From: Evansella sp041820985
GTDB lineage: Bacteria; Bacillota; Bacilli; Bacillales; Salisediminibacteriaceae
Length of the DNA: 64,000 nucleotides
Direction: 5' to 3'
NCBI RefSeq assembly: GCF_041820985.1
Contig: NZ_JBGUAU010000010.1
Span: forward strand, 1-64,000
Part shown: piece by piece, positions 52,944 through 61,866 of the stretch
Numbering within the stretch: the stretch's first letter is position 1
How the letters are laid out: every line of letters begins with the position of its first letter
The notes under the pieces: model-generated
What the model was told of the DNA's origin: nothing
Seen by the model: the letters and a program-made list of their open reading frames with translations, nothing else
The model's database searches: none
Made by a program: the position numbers and the translations under genes

Positions 52944-53819
52944 CTAATCTTTTAGCGACCCTAGTACTGCGCCCTTAACGAAATACTTTTGTAGATATGG
53001 ATAGACCAATACGATAGGTACAGTGGCGAAAATTATCGTAGCGGCTTTCAATGTTGTTGTATTAAAAGCTAATTCATTCATAATTAGATCTACTGCAGCC
53101 AATTCTTCTGGAGCCTGGAAATACTCTCTTAATCTTAACTGAAGTGGATATAATTTGGGATCCCGTATGAAAAGTACCGCTGTTTGAAATATGTTCCAAT
53201 ATCCAACTGCATAAAATAAACTGATGGTAGCAAGTACCGGCTTCGATAATGGTAGGTAGATTTGAAATAATAATCGAAAATCATTACAACCATCAATTTT
53301 TGCAGCATCATCCAAACCAGATGGAACTCCCATAAAGAATGTTCTCACAATAATCATGTTAAAAGTACTTATTAGAGCAGGAATTATTAATGCCCATAAT
53401 GAGTTCATTAAACCTAGCTCCCTAACCGTTAAGAAGAAAGGAATCATGGGTGCGTTAAAAATCATTGTAATAACAATCGCAAACATTATTGGCTTACGTA
53501 GCATAAAATCTCTTCTAGATAAAGGAAACGCTGTTAATACAGTGAAAAGCATACTTAATAATGTTCCAACTACAGTAACATATACTGTTACTCCAAATGA
53601 TCTCCAGAGTACTCCATTTTGAAGAATGTGATTCCACGTATCCAATGTAAACCCGACTGGCCAAAGGAATACTTGTTTAGAATCTGCAGCGATAGGCGAG
53701 CTAAAGGACACTGCCAAAAGTTGAAGTAACGGAAGAATCATTGTTGTAGCTAGCAAAATCAGTATTGTGTAATTAAATACTTCAAAAGTAATTTCTCCAA
53801 ATGATTTTTTCATTACCAT
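52944..53819 (-). CDS. ABC transporter permease (LplC-like)
   Basis: 291 residues, six helices, with the EAA-type coupling loop GLDDAAKIDGCNDFRLLFQI. Pairs with the permease encoded upstream, overlapping it by 7 bp. Start MVMKKSFGE; the third-codon Met is an alternative. Confidence 0.9.
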   Translation of the reverse strand: MVMKKSFGEITFEVFNYTILILLATTMILPLLQLLAVSFSSPIAADSKQVFLWPVGFTLDTWNHILQNGVLWRSFGVTVYVTVVGTLLSMLFTVLTAFPLSRRDFMLRKPIMFAIVITMIFNAPMIPFFLTVRELGLMNSLWALIIPALISTFNMIIVRTFFMGVPSGLDDAAKIDGCNDFRLLFQIYLPLSKPVLATISLFYAVGYWNIFQTAVLFIRDPKLYPLQLRLREYFQAPEELAAVDLIMNELAFNTTTLKAATIIFATVPIVLVYPYLQKYFVKGAVLGSLKD

Positions 53820-54769
53820 AACCCCTGTTCTGTTTTTCTTGCGAGTCGGTTAAATATATACAGTAGCGTAAATCCAACAAGAGATTGGAATAATCCAATA
53901 GCTGTTGTTAAACTGTATTGCCCCTGCAATACACCGGCTCGATAAACATAAGTTTCAATAATATCACCTACGGAGTATGTCATAGGTGTCAATAAGTTAT
54001 AAATCTGGTCAAATCCAAGCTCTAGGAAGTTTCCGATATTAAGTAAAAATAAAACTAAGATAGTAGGAAACATTAAGGGAAGAGTAATGTGCTTCACTTG
54101 TTTCCAACGGTTTGCCCCATCAATTACTGCTGCTTCATACAAGTTAGGATTAATAGAAGTAATTGCAGCTAAATAGATGATTGTTCCCCATCCAACGTTT
54201 TTCCAAATACTTGATAGTACTACGATAGAACGAAAGTAACTTTCTTTTTGCATAAATAGAATCGTTTCTAATCCGAGCCATTCTCGAACAGCATTCACTA
54301 CACCTTGTGATGATAACAATTCGAAAACAATTCCACCAACGATAACCCATGATAAAAAGTGTGGTAAATAAAATAAACTCTGAACTGATTTTTTAAGGAA
54401 CTTTATTCTTATTTCATTAAATAGTAGTGCTAAAATAATTGGAGCTGGAAATCCAAAGATCAGTTGGTAAAAAGCAATTAATATTGTGTTTCTCAGTACA
54501 TTATAAAAATCTTGATAAGAAAATAAAAAAATGAAATTTTGTAGTCCCACCCACGGACTTGCTAAAATACCATTAAAAATCTGATAATCTTGAAATGCTA
54601 TTACTGTTCCCATTAAAGGTATATATTTCAAGATGATGTAATATAAAACACCCGGAACAATCATTACATATAGCATCCAGTTTTTCTTCATATTCCTTAA
54701 TAATGATTTTTCTTTTTTTGGAACAACTAATTTTGTATGCCCTTTCATTTCTGTGTTTACTTGGCTCAC
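53813..54769 (-). CDS. ABC transporter permease (LplB-like)
   Basis: 318 residues, six helices, coupling loop NLYEAAVIDGANRWKQVKHI. GTG at 54769 is chosen because AAAGGAGGT lies 9 bp upstream; the reading frame is open a further 27 codons without a site. First gene of the pectin cluster. No ATPase gene is present, so the shared MsmX-type ATPase is expected to energise it. Confidence 0.9.
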   Translation of the reverse strand: MSQVNTEMKGHTKLVVPKKEKSLLRNMKKNWMLYVMIVPGVLYYIILKYIPLMGTVIAFQDYQIFNGILASPWVGLQNFIFLFSYQDFYNVLRNTILIAFYQLIFGFPAPIILALLFNEIRIKFLKKSVQSLFYLPHFLSWVIVGGIVFELLSSQGVVNAVREWLGLETILFMQKESYFRSIVVLSSIWKNVGWGTIIYLAAITSINPNLYEAAVIDGANRWKQVKHITLPLMFPTILVLFLLNIGNFLELGFDQIYNLLTPMTYSVGDIIETYVYRAGVLQGQYSLTTAIGLFQSLVGFTLLYIFNRLARKTEQGLW

Positions 54770-55188
54770 AAATGTGCTACCTCCTTTGCCGCAAGATTTT
54801 GTGTTTGTTTTGTTAGCATTACTATACCGAGTTATGATTAAAAGTAGCAATTGTCCATTTCAGTAACCAGTCTACAATTCCTATTTCTGAAGAAAATAAT
54901 GGATTAGTTTGTTCTTTACAGGATGTGTTTGTTATAAATGATTGTGGTAGAGTCTGAAATTATCGGCTTTTTGTGGGAATTGCTCATGCATTGTGGAAAT
55001 GGTTGATTGAAAAGATAAGCATATAAAAGTGTAGGTAGTATATCTCCTTCTCGTTACTAGAAGGAAGCATAAGAACCGTCCCCATTGCTTCATTTATGTT
55101 AAAATCTTTTTATTGATAACATAGCCATTGTGTGGCAAACCGGTGGATCATACATTTAAAAGTATAATAGTTTTGGAGCTGATTTCTT
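54770..55188. other. Promoter region of the pectin importer
   Basis: 419 bp without a gene, AT-rich, and divergent between the importer operon and a GNAT gene. It contains repeat A copy 4 (55063-55091). No cre site was found. Confidence 0.5.
55063..55091. repeat. Dispersed repeat A, copy 4
   Basis: GGAAGCAT arm, AGAACCGTCCCC centre, TTGCTTC arm. It lies about 100 bp upstream of the GNAT gene, so it is not at a 3' end. Confidence 0.8.
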
Positions 55189-55710
55189 ATGTATAAAATT
55201 AGATTAGCAACATTAGATGACTTATCAAGGATAGCAAAGGTTCATATTGATAGTTGGCGTACAACTTATAAAGGAATAGTGTCTCAAGAATTTATTGATA
55301 GTCTCACTTCTGAATGGTCTGAAGAACGCCAGAAAAGTGTAATCACAAACCAAAACAAGTTTATCTATGTTGCTGAAGATATATCAGGTAAAATTGTTGG
55401 CTTTGCTTCTGGTGGTCCAGAGCGTATGAATGACCAACTATACAAAGGTGAGATTTACGCTATTTATCTGCTGGAAGAGTATCAGGGGAAAGGTATAGGA
55501 AGAGATTTATTTATTGCTGTAATAAAAAAGCTAAAAAGAAATGGGATTAATTCGGTTATTGTACTTGTCCTCGAAGATAATATTTCAGCAATAAACTTTT
55601 ATGAATCACTTGGAGGCTTGAAAGTAAAAGAAGGCTCTTTAGAACTTCAAGGAATTCAGTATAAGGATATTGGGTACGGATGGATGGACACATCATTCTT
55701 AACAGTCTAA
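55189..55710 (+). CDS. GNAT-family N-acetyltransferase
   Basis: 173 residues. The acetyl-CoA-binding motif is LEEYQGKGIGRDLF (about 95-110), with AINFYESLGG near the end. The acceptor cannot be predicted. TTGGAGC before the ATG. A monocistronic unit that looks inserted between the two pectin operons. Confidence 0.9.
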   Translation: MYKIRLATLDDLSRIAKVHIDSWRTTYKGIVSQEFIDSLTSEWSEERQKSVITNQNKFIYVAEDISGKIVGFASGGPERMNDQLYKGEIYAIYLLEEYQGKGIGRDLFIAVIKKLKRNGINSVIVLVLEDNISAINFYESLGGLKVKEGSLELQGIQYKDIGYGWMDTSFLTV

Positions 55711-55923
55711 ATTTATATTCCGTGGGAAATCCAGATTTCAGGTATGCTTCTACTTTATCTATTGTGTGGTATTGCAGTTGGCAGTTATGCTTCCAATCAA
55801 GAGATAGAAAAAGCAATTATAAAATATTGGTCTATTATCGCTCTATTGTTTGTTATAGGTTTATTATTTATTGGTATATATAATTTTCACAACGGTAGTT
55901 GAAAAGCTAATGTAATGTTTATA

Positions 55924-55950
55924 GGCACGAAGAATGATCTTCGTGCCTTT
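55924..55950. terminator. GGCACGAAGA hairpin, copy 3
   Basis: GGCACGAAGA / TCTTCGTGCC, followed on the plus strand by TTTTTA. It terminates the GNAT transcript. Confidence 0.75.
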
Positions 55951-55986
55951 TTACAACGCGAATTTATTCAAACTATTTGATGAAAC

Positions 55987-56015
55987 GGAAGCAGGAGAAC
56001 CATCCCCATTGCTTC
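55987..56015. repeat. Dispersed repeat A, copy 5
   Basis: GGAAGCAG arm, GAGAACCATCCCC centre, TTGCTTC arm, with a short repeat of GTGCTTC after it. It lies 13 bp from the stop of the DUF2264 gene. Confidence 0.85.
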
Positions 56016-56028
56016 TAGTGCTTCTACA

Positions 56029-57177
56029 TTAAAATGCATGGTCTATTGGAAATTCTTTCCCTGACCAAGCCCTCTTTGAGGTCCATTCCATTGGTGGATC
56101 ACTCCAAAATGGGTCTGAACTTGGTAACCCCAATGGTAAAAACCCTGCTGTACATAGATAGAGACTACCTGTCGAAATATACCCTTCCCCTATTCCTGGT
56201 TGATGACCACAAAAACCTATCGTGAGCCATCCATACTCCGTAAAAGTTCCTGAAGCCAAAAGCGACCTTTTTATGACTTCAGTTAGAGCACTCCTTACCT
56301 GAGCCGGTTGAAGTTCTTTTGGTAAATCTTTTCGAAGTGCATGTTGAGCTAAAGAATGGAATACACCAACACGATAGGCAAGAGACCTACCCACTGGTGG
56401 ATATGTTCCCTCAGGTGAAATGGTTCGCTCCTGAATGACAGCAAACCTTTGAGACCTTTTTATGATCACATCTTTCAGTACCGCCCAATCCCTATATTCA
56501 TCTCCAACTGTTTCAATTAAATCTATTAACATGGGATGTATAACAAAACTGTTATAGTAATCATGATGATATTCTGGACCATCACTATAGACCCCGTCCC
56601 CCAGGTACCATTGATCAACCTGTTTGATCGCGTAATCTATACGCATTGGGTCCCAGCTTTTTTCTCCTACTTTGTACATAAATGCTTCAATTATTGCAGA
56701 AAACAATAGCCAATTAGAAAAGACTGGCTTTCTTGCTCTTGTTGCTTTTATAGCTTGAATCACATTTTGTTTAACCCTATCATCAAGTTTTTCCCACAAC
56801 TCGTTAGGTGCTCTCAAGATAGCATGAGCAAGAAAAGCAGTATCTACAATGGGTTGAAAATCATCCGAAAAGTTCATATAATCTGGTGATTTGGGATCTG
56901 TTCCTGCATCAATTGATGCTCTTGTGAGTTCAGCATACTTCAAGCGAATGTTTTCTTCCTGTTCATCCTCACATTCCCTTTCTAACCAAGGTGCCATTCC
57001 TACTAATAACCGAGAGAATGCCTCAAGATGTGAAAACTTCTCACGATTTGTTCCTTCTTTCATCTCTACAGGCATTTCTTGTTTTAATGTTCTATTCTTC
57101 AAATGAAGCAGAACGGGATTTGCTATTTCCAACATGGTGTCCAACCAAATCTTTCGGTCGTTATTTTGTAATAACAT
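56029..57177 (-). CDS. DUF2264-family protein
   Basis: 382 residues. DUF2264 proteins are frequent in pectin and glycosaminoglycan-type clusters and have an (alpha/alpha)-barrel look. Here NYMNFSDDFQPIVDTAFLAHAI, NWLLFSAIIEAFMYKVGEK, WYLGDGVYSDGPEYHHDYYN and GRSLAYRVGVFHSLAQHAL are the conserved stretches. A glycosidase role is likely but the activity is not established here. GGGGGA before the ATG. Cotranscribed behind GH88. Confidence 0.82.
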   Translation of the reverse strand: MLLQNNDRKIWLDTMLEIANPVLLHLKNRTLKQEMPVEMKEGTNREKFSHLEAFSRLLVGMAPWLERECEDEQEENIRLKYAELTRASIDAGTDPKSPDYMNFSDDFQPIVDTAFLAHAILRAPNELWEKLDDRVKQNVIQAIKATRARKPVFSNWLLFSAIIEAFMYKVGEKSWDPMRIDYAIKQVDQWYLGDGVYSDGPEYHHDYYNSFVIHPMLIDLIETVGDEYRDWAVLKDVIIKRSQRFAVIQERTISPEGTYPPVGRSLAYRVGVFHSLAQHALRKDLPKELQPAQVRSALTEVIKRSLLASGTFTEYGWLTIGFCGHQPGIGEGYISTGSLYLCTAGFLPLGLPSSDPFWSDPPMEWTSKRAWSGKEFPIDHAF

Positions 57178-57271
57178 TTTATTCCCCCATTTTCTTGTTT
57201 TTATAAAGGCTCCGTTTTAAAAAAATTGTAGGTGTTTAATCAATTTATTCGCAAGAACGTTAGGGTCAAAA

Positions 57272-57303
57272 GGGTAATAGAGATGAAAATTATCTCTATT
57301 ACC
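57272..57303. terminator. Hairpin between the GH88 and DUF2264 genes
   Basis: Perfect 12-bp stem GGTAATAGAGAT / ATCTCTATTACC with an 8-base loop, 14 bp beyond the GH88 stop. It may attenuate transcription into the DUF2264 gene. Confidence 0.6.
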
Positions 57304-57316
57304 ACTTATCAAATTG

Positions 57317-58429
57317 TTAAAAAATACGTCGCTCCCACTTATTCAATTTAGCTATAGCTTCTATATAGAAATAATCACCATATATAAGTGAAACATTTAT
57401 ATTATCATTAGCAGGCTTATGTCCTGTTCCTCCCACTAGAATTCCTTGATGCTCTGGTTGATCCCATGTTCCATAATTTTTAGTAAGAGAAGATACTATG
57501 TTTGTTGCAGCATCTAAATAGAGTCTACGTTCATTACTAGGTACCGATTCAGCAATTTCTAGCAACCCCGAAGCTGCAATTGCTGCTGCAGAAGTATCTC
57601 TAGGTTCATTTTCTGTTGAGTCTAATCGAAAATCCCAATACGGAACATAATCTGTTGGAAGACCAGCAATGAAATAATGTGCAACCCGTTTGGCAGCATT
57701 TAAATATCGCGAATCTCCTGTATGTCGATAGGTATTAGCGAACCCATAAATCGCCCATGCATTTCCTCTACTCCATGCAGAATCTGGTGCGTTTCCTTGA
57801 CCACCAATTGATTCAATAAAATCACCTGTGTCAGGATCAAATGACAAAATATGACAAACAGATCCATCTTCTCGAATCCCATGCTGCAATGTAGTATCCG
57901 CGTGAAGAGTAGCAATTTGTTTATATCTAGGATCTCCAGTTACACGACTTGCCCAAAATAATATAGATAGATTCATCATACAATCAATAATGGCCCATCC
58001 TATTTTATCTCCGTTCCAGGCTCGGATAAATTTCCCAACTGGGTTAAAACGTCCCGCTAAATAATTGGAAGCTTCCAACCCTATTCCAAGACTACTCTCA
58101 CTATTGGTGATTTCATGTTTGATCACAGCTGTTAGTAAAAATTGAAACCCTACATCATGATACAATTCATTCGGATGCTCTGAAAAACACTTTTGTAATT
58201 TCTCATCCCAATGCAATGCAGCACTCTTAAGCTTCTCGTTGCCTGTCATATCATGAAGCACCCACAATAGACCTGGCCAAAAGCCCGATGTCCACCATGA
58301 ATGTGGCATATCATCATAAACTCCATCAGCTTTTGCTACATGAGGCGATTTATCACCTATCTGATCTATCATGCGTTCTACTTTTTCTTCAAGTTTTTTT
58401 ATTATCTCTTCTTGATTTAACTGATACAT
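57317..58429 (-). CDS. GH88 unsaturated uronyl hydrolase
   Basis: 370-residue cytosolic hydrolase that removes the 4,5-unsaturated uronic acid left by polysaccharide lyases. The catalytic acids match the family, Asp92 in LYHDVGFQFLL and Asp149 in GWAIIDCMMNLSILFWA. Further motifs are WWTSGFWPG, AWSRGNAWAIYGFA, RDTSAAAIAASGLLE and VSLIYGDYFYIEA. GH105 motifs are not seen. ATG 58429 follows AGGAGGG; the frame opens 10 codons earlier. It is divergent from an AraC regulator. Confidence 0.9.
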   Translation of the reverse strand: MYQLNQEEIIKKLEEKVERMIDQIGDKSPHVAKADGVYDDMPHSWWTSGFWPGLLWVLHDMTGNEKLKSAALHWDEKLQKCFSEHPNELYHDVGFQFLLTAVIKHEITNSESSLGIGLEASNYLAGRFNPVGKFIRAWNGDKIGWAIIDCMMNLSILFWASRVTGDPRYKQIATLHADTTLQHGIREDGSVCHILSFDPDTGDFIESIGGQGNAPDSAWSRGNAWAIYGFANTYRHTGDSRYLNAAKRVAHYFIAGLPTDYVPYWDFRLDSTENEPRDTSAAAIAASGLLEIAESVPSNERRLYLDAATNIVSSLTKNYGTWDQPEHQGILVGGTGHKPANDNINVSLIYGDYFYIEAIAKLNKWERRIF

Positions 58430-58538
58430 CGTTTTCCCTCCTGTGAGTTTATAAATCAAGTATAACTTCGCTTAATACATAAAAGTTGTAGTATAATAAC
58501 TAAAAATATGATTCTGTTGTTCTATTAGGAGAGATATG

Positions 58539-59408
58539 ATGAATCATCGTTTATTTGAATCAATATTGTTTGATGTAAAGCCATTTCAATGGATTTATCG
58601 CCGTATATCTGATCATGACTTTAGAGGATTCTACCATTGGCACCAAGGCTGTGAATTCTTATTCGTACATCGTGGTCAAGGACGTGTTATTGTTAACCAA
58701 CAAACTTATGAGTTGAAACCGGGGATGCTCTTCTTTTTCCAACCCTTTCAGTTACATAAGGTACATGTGGAAGTATCTCATCAGACCCCCTATGAACGAA
58801 GTATCTTACATTTTGACCATATATCCCAAGGAAAAAATCTACAGGTATTCCCCGGACTTAATACCTTGTTTTATAGACTCCAGAATGGAATATATGAAAA
58901 CCAAGCTTTCGATTTTTCAGATCGTTCCCATTATATTGCTGACATGTTTGATGCTTTTAATCAATCGATTGAAACAAATAATTGGGAGGAAGATTGTCAG
59001 CTTTTTCTTATGCAACTCCTCTCTTGCATCCGTGTGAACACTCTAGAAATAGACACGTCTTTTCAGCATGAAACAATACGTTCACTTCGTTATTCGGAAA
59101 CAATCATGCAATGGATCGAAGAGCATTACATGGAAGTCTTTGACCTAGAAAAGTTAGCAAATGAACTTCATTTATCAAAACCCTATGTCTCTCGAATTTT
59201 TAAACGAGAAACTGGTAGTAACCTAACTGAATACTTAACTGTACGTAGAGTAAAGCAGGCATGTCACTTATTACAAATGACGAATGACTCTGTCGAACTA
59301 ATTGGGGAACAAGTTGGGATAGGAAATGTGTCTTATTTTATTCATTTGTTTAAAAAAACAATAGGAACAACACCACACCAGTATAGACTTTCACATCAAG
59401 CGATTTAA
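58539..59408 (+). CDS. AraC-family regulator with cupin sensor
   Basis: 289 residues. Cupin N-domain (FYHWHQGCEFLFVHRGQGRV, LKPGMLFFFQPFQLHKV) and two C-terminal helix-turn-helix motifs (FDLEKLANELHLSKPYVSRI, IGEQVGIGNVSYFIHLFKK). Divergently placed from the GH88-DUF2264 genes, so it is their likely activator. GGAGAG before the ATG; the Met one codon earlier is also possible. Confidence 0.9.
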   Translation: MNHRLFESILFDVKPFQWIYRRISDHDFRGFYHWHQGCEFLFVHRGQGRVIVNQQTYELKPGMLFFFQPFQLHKVHVEVSHQTPYERSILHFDHISQGKNLQVFPGLNTLFYRLQNGIYENQAFDFSDRSHYIADMFDAFNQSIETNNWEEDCQLFLMQLLSCIRVNTLEIDTSFQHETIRSLRYSETIMQWIEEHYMEVFDLEKLANELHLSKPYVSRIFKRETGSNLTEYLTVRRVKQACHLLQMTNDSVELIGEQVGIGNVSYFIHLFKKTIGTTPHQYRLSHQAI

Positions 59409-59556
59409 CGTAAAAAATGGAGGATAATTAAGCAGTTATTATAATTGCCCATGAAAAAAAAGTTGCAATAGTCTTCTCCCCACAATGAGGATTTCATAAA
59501 GAAACTTTGGAAGACACAACGAGCAGATATGCTCAGCTAATTGCGCCTTATTTCGA

Positions 59557-59674
59557 TCATAATTAAAGCATAATTACTAACATATAGCGTAGCATTTCTA
59601 TCAATTAAAGCATGATTACTAACATATAGCGTAGGATTTCTATCAATTAAAGCATGATTACTAACAATTTGTCG
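59557..59674. repeat. Tandem 42-bp (2 x 21-bp) iteron-like array
   Basis: Units AATTAAAGCAT.ATTACTAAC then ATATAGCGTAG.ATTTCTA repeat with 42-bp period (two full and one partial). Each 42-bp unit is two diverged 21-bp units, and the 21-bp unit is the same as in the array at 63650-63750. It ends ACTAACAATTTGTCGAA and runs straight into repeat A. Confidence 0.75.
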
Positions 59675-59678
59675 AAAA

Positions 59679-59709
59679 AGAAGCAAGGAGAACCGTCCCC
59701 ACTGCTTCC
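59679..59709. repeat. Dispersed repeat A, copy 6
   Basis: AGAAGCAAG arm, GAGAACCGTCCCC centre, CTGCTTCC arm, immediately after the iteron array and about 75 bp upstream of the ABC exporter. Confidence 0.85.
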
Positions 59710-59782
59710 AAATTAGTGAAACATTTCTGAGTTTCGATTCGTATACAGATTGGTGAATTTGTTTAGAAGGTGAGGAGAGATA

Positions 59783-60712
59783 ATGAGTGTGTTAGATGTA
59801 CGAGATTTGAAAAAGTCATTCGGTAAGAATCATGCGGTACAGGGGATTAGCTTTTCCGTTAGTGCGGGAGAAGTGTTTACCATCATCGGTCCGAACGGTG
59901 CTGGGAAAACCACAACACTCGAAATGATTGAAGGGCTTGTTACACCCGATCACGGGGAAATTTTATTTGGAAACCTTACTTGGGAGAAAAACTCGAAAAC
60001 GATTAAACAAATGATTGGTGTGCAGCCACAATCAAGTGCGATGTTTGATCTCCTAAATCCAGAAGAAAATTTGGATTTATTTGCGACGTTTTACGATAAG
60101 GCTCGACCTACAGAAGAGGTTCTTAAACTAGTAAACTTAACGGATCATCGGAAAAATCATGTGAAAAAACTATCCGGTGGTCAGCGTCAGCGGCTAGCAA
60201 TTGGGTTAGCGATGATTAGTGACCCAGACATTATTTTTCTTGATGAACCGACGACAGGTCTAGACCCTCAAGCACGACGTAATATTTGGGATATTATTCT
60301 AGAATTAAAGAAACTAGGAAAAACGATTATTTTAACGACTCACTATATGGAGGAAGCGGAAAAACTGAGTGATCGCGTTTGTATCGTGGACCAAGGAAAA
60401 ATAGTAACGCTTGATACTCCAGCAGCACTTATTGCAAAGCTAACCGAGGAACGAGAAGTACGACTTGCTTTTATCGATGGAGCCGCGGCAGCAGAGGAAG
60501 CAGAAGTGTTTTCGCAAAACATAGATTCCGTTGTTCGTACCGAAAGAGAAGGTTCCTCTTTAAAACTATGGTCAACAAATCCAGAGGATACGTTGTATGA
60601 CTTATTTGGTTTTACGAAAGAAAAGAATTACAAAGTTGAACAAGTTTCGATTCGTGAGATGAGCTTGGAGGATGTCTTCATTGCGTTCACCGGTAAGGAA
60701 TGGAGGGATTAA
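59783..60712 (+). CDS. ABC-2 transporter ATP-binding protein
   Basis: 309 residues. Walker A GPNGAGKTTT (about 37), signature LSGGQRQRLAIG, Walker B DIIFLDEPTTGLDP. A C-terminal regulatory domain of about 80 residues is typical of DrrA/CcmA-type exporters. TGAGGAGAG before the ATG. Couples to the permease encoded 1 bp downstream of its stop codon. Cargo unknown (drug, lipid or peptide). Confidence 0.92.
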   Translation: MSVLDVRDLKKSFGKNHAVQGISFSVSAGEVFTIIGPNGAGKTTTLEMIEGLVTPDHGEILFGNLTWEKNSKTIKQMIGVQPQSSAMFDLLNPEENLDLFATFYDKARPTEEVLKLVNLTDHRKNHVKKLSGGQRQRLAIGLAMISDPDIIFLDEPTTGLDPQARRNIWDIILELKKLGKTIILTTHYMEEAEKLSDRVCIVDQGKIVTLDTPAALIAKLTEEREVRLAFIDGAAAAEEAEVFSQNIDSVVRTEREGSSLKLWSTNPEDTLYDLFGFTKEKNYKVEQVSIREMSLEDVFIAFTGKEWRD

Positions 60713-60713
60713 C

Positions 60714-61835
60714 GTGCGAAATGTGAGCCAATTTAAGCAAATGTTTCTAACACAACTAAAGTTAACTTTACGGGAAAAGCAAGCTTGGTTCTGGGGGATT
60801 TTCTTCCCTGTCATCTTGATGGTCATCTTTATGGTTATTTTCACTTCGGGTAGTGATGATGAGTTTTCTGCTACCGTTGCGATTGTCAACGAGAATCCTA
60901 ACCCAACATCAGAAATGTTACTACAACAAATCAACCAAATTCCCGTTTTAGTAATAGAAGGTGATGGAACGGTTAATCGAGAAGAAGCCGATGAACTTGT
61001 AAAAGAGCAAGATGTTCACGCAGCCATAGTTTTACCAGAAACAGAAGATGTGACCACTCTTTTACTTCTTGTAAATAAAGAGAATGAAAACGGGGTAACG
61101 ACACAAGCTTTATCAGGAATGCTCGATAAGTTTGTTCAACAAGCGAATCTTTATGCTGTTGGGGCCTCGCCTACTTATGAGTTAGAAATTGAATCCATCA
61201 CTTCTGGAAATATGGAGTTAAGCGCTACGGATTTCCTCTTAACGGGGATGATTGCATTAGCGATCGCTCAAGGTGGGTTATTTGGAATGGTAGATTTAGT
61301 GGAAATGCGTCGCAAAGGGCTCATCAAGCGATTACGAATGACACCAGCGAATATGAACATTTTTGGGTTAAGTGATATGATCATGCGTTTCGTGTTTAGT
61401 ATCATTCAAATTGTTTTACTATCACTCATAGGTGTGTTCATTTTTGGGGCAAAACTATACATTGACTTCCCAACACTACTCGTTGTGTTCATCGTTGGCG
61501 CACTTTCGTTTAATGCGTTAGGCTACTTTTTCTCATCGTTCAGTAAAACAACAGAGGCATATATGGGAGTCGCCAATATTACAAGCTTCCTTATGATGTT
61601 CTTGAGCGGTGTTTTCATCCCAATTGAAACAATGCCACAGTGGATCCAACCAGTCTCCAACATCCTCCCACTAACATATTTCGTGGAAGGATTGAGGGAA
61701 GCAATGGTCTATTCCAGTAGTATCTTCAACGCCTCCGTTTGGATTGGTATTGGAATCATGATGCTTTGGGGCGTCATTGCATATGTCCTTGGATCTTGGT
61801 TTTATAAAACGAAGTCTATTGTAGAAACAAGGTAG
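60714..61835 (+). CDS. ABC-2 transporter permease
   Basis: 373 residues with an N-terminal helix (about 21-40), a large extracytoplasmic domain (to about 170) and five C-terminal helices (GMIALAIAQGGLFGMVDLVE onward). GTG at 60714 has GGAGGGAT upstream and is preferred to a start inside the ATPase gene. This is the ABC2_membrane_3 topology with the ATPase. Confidence 0.9.
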   Translation: MRNVSQFKQMFLTQLKLTLREKQAWFWGIFFPVILMVIFMVIFTSGSDDEFSATVAIVNENPNPTSEMLLQQINQIPVLVIEGDGTVNREEADELVKEQDVHAAIVLPETEDVTTLLLLVNKENENGVTTQALSGMLDKFVQQANLYAVGASPTYELEIESITSGNMELSATDFLLTGMIALAIAQGGLFGMVDLVEMRRKGLIKRLRMTPANMNIFGLSDMIMRFVFSIIQIVLLSLIGVFIFGAKLYIDFPTLLVVFIVGALSFNALGYFFSSFSKTTEAYMGVANITSFLMMFLSGVFIPIETMPQWIQPVSNILPLTYFVEGLREAMVYSSSIFNASVWIGIGIMMLWGVIAYVLGSWFYKTKSIVETR

Positions 61836-61837
61836 AA

Positions 61838-61866
61838 AGCAGTGGGGACTAAATCCCCACTGTTTT
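61838..61866. terminator. Bidirectional terminator after the ABC exporter
   Basis: AGCAGTGGGGA / TCCCCACTGTTTTCT stem-loop between two convergent genes. Its GCAGTGGGGAC motif matches the core of repeat A, so it may be a related or recombined copy. Confidence 0.7.

Larger units (their letters stand above)
55711..56028. other. Gap between the GNAT gene and the DUF2264 gene
   Basis: 318 bp. Only the hairpin at 55924-55950 and repeat A copy 5 are recognisable. A possible short transmembrane peptide frame near 55740-55900 has no usable start. Confidence 0.5.
59409..59782. other. Gene-free stretch with a 21-bp iteron array and repeat A
   Basis: 374 bp without a gene. It carries the tandem array at 59557-59674 and repeat A copy 6. 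The upstream half (about 59409-59550) shows nothing recognisable. Confidence 0.6.

Noticed and set aside
57317..58429. GH105 (YteR/YesR-type) hydrolase
   Set aside because: The GH88 active-site segments with Asp92 and Asp149 are present and the GH105 ones are not.
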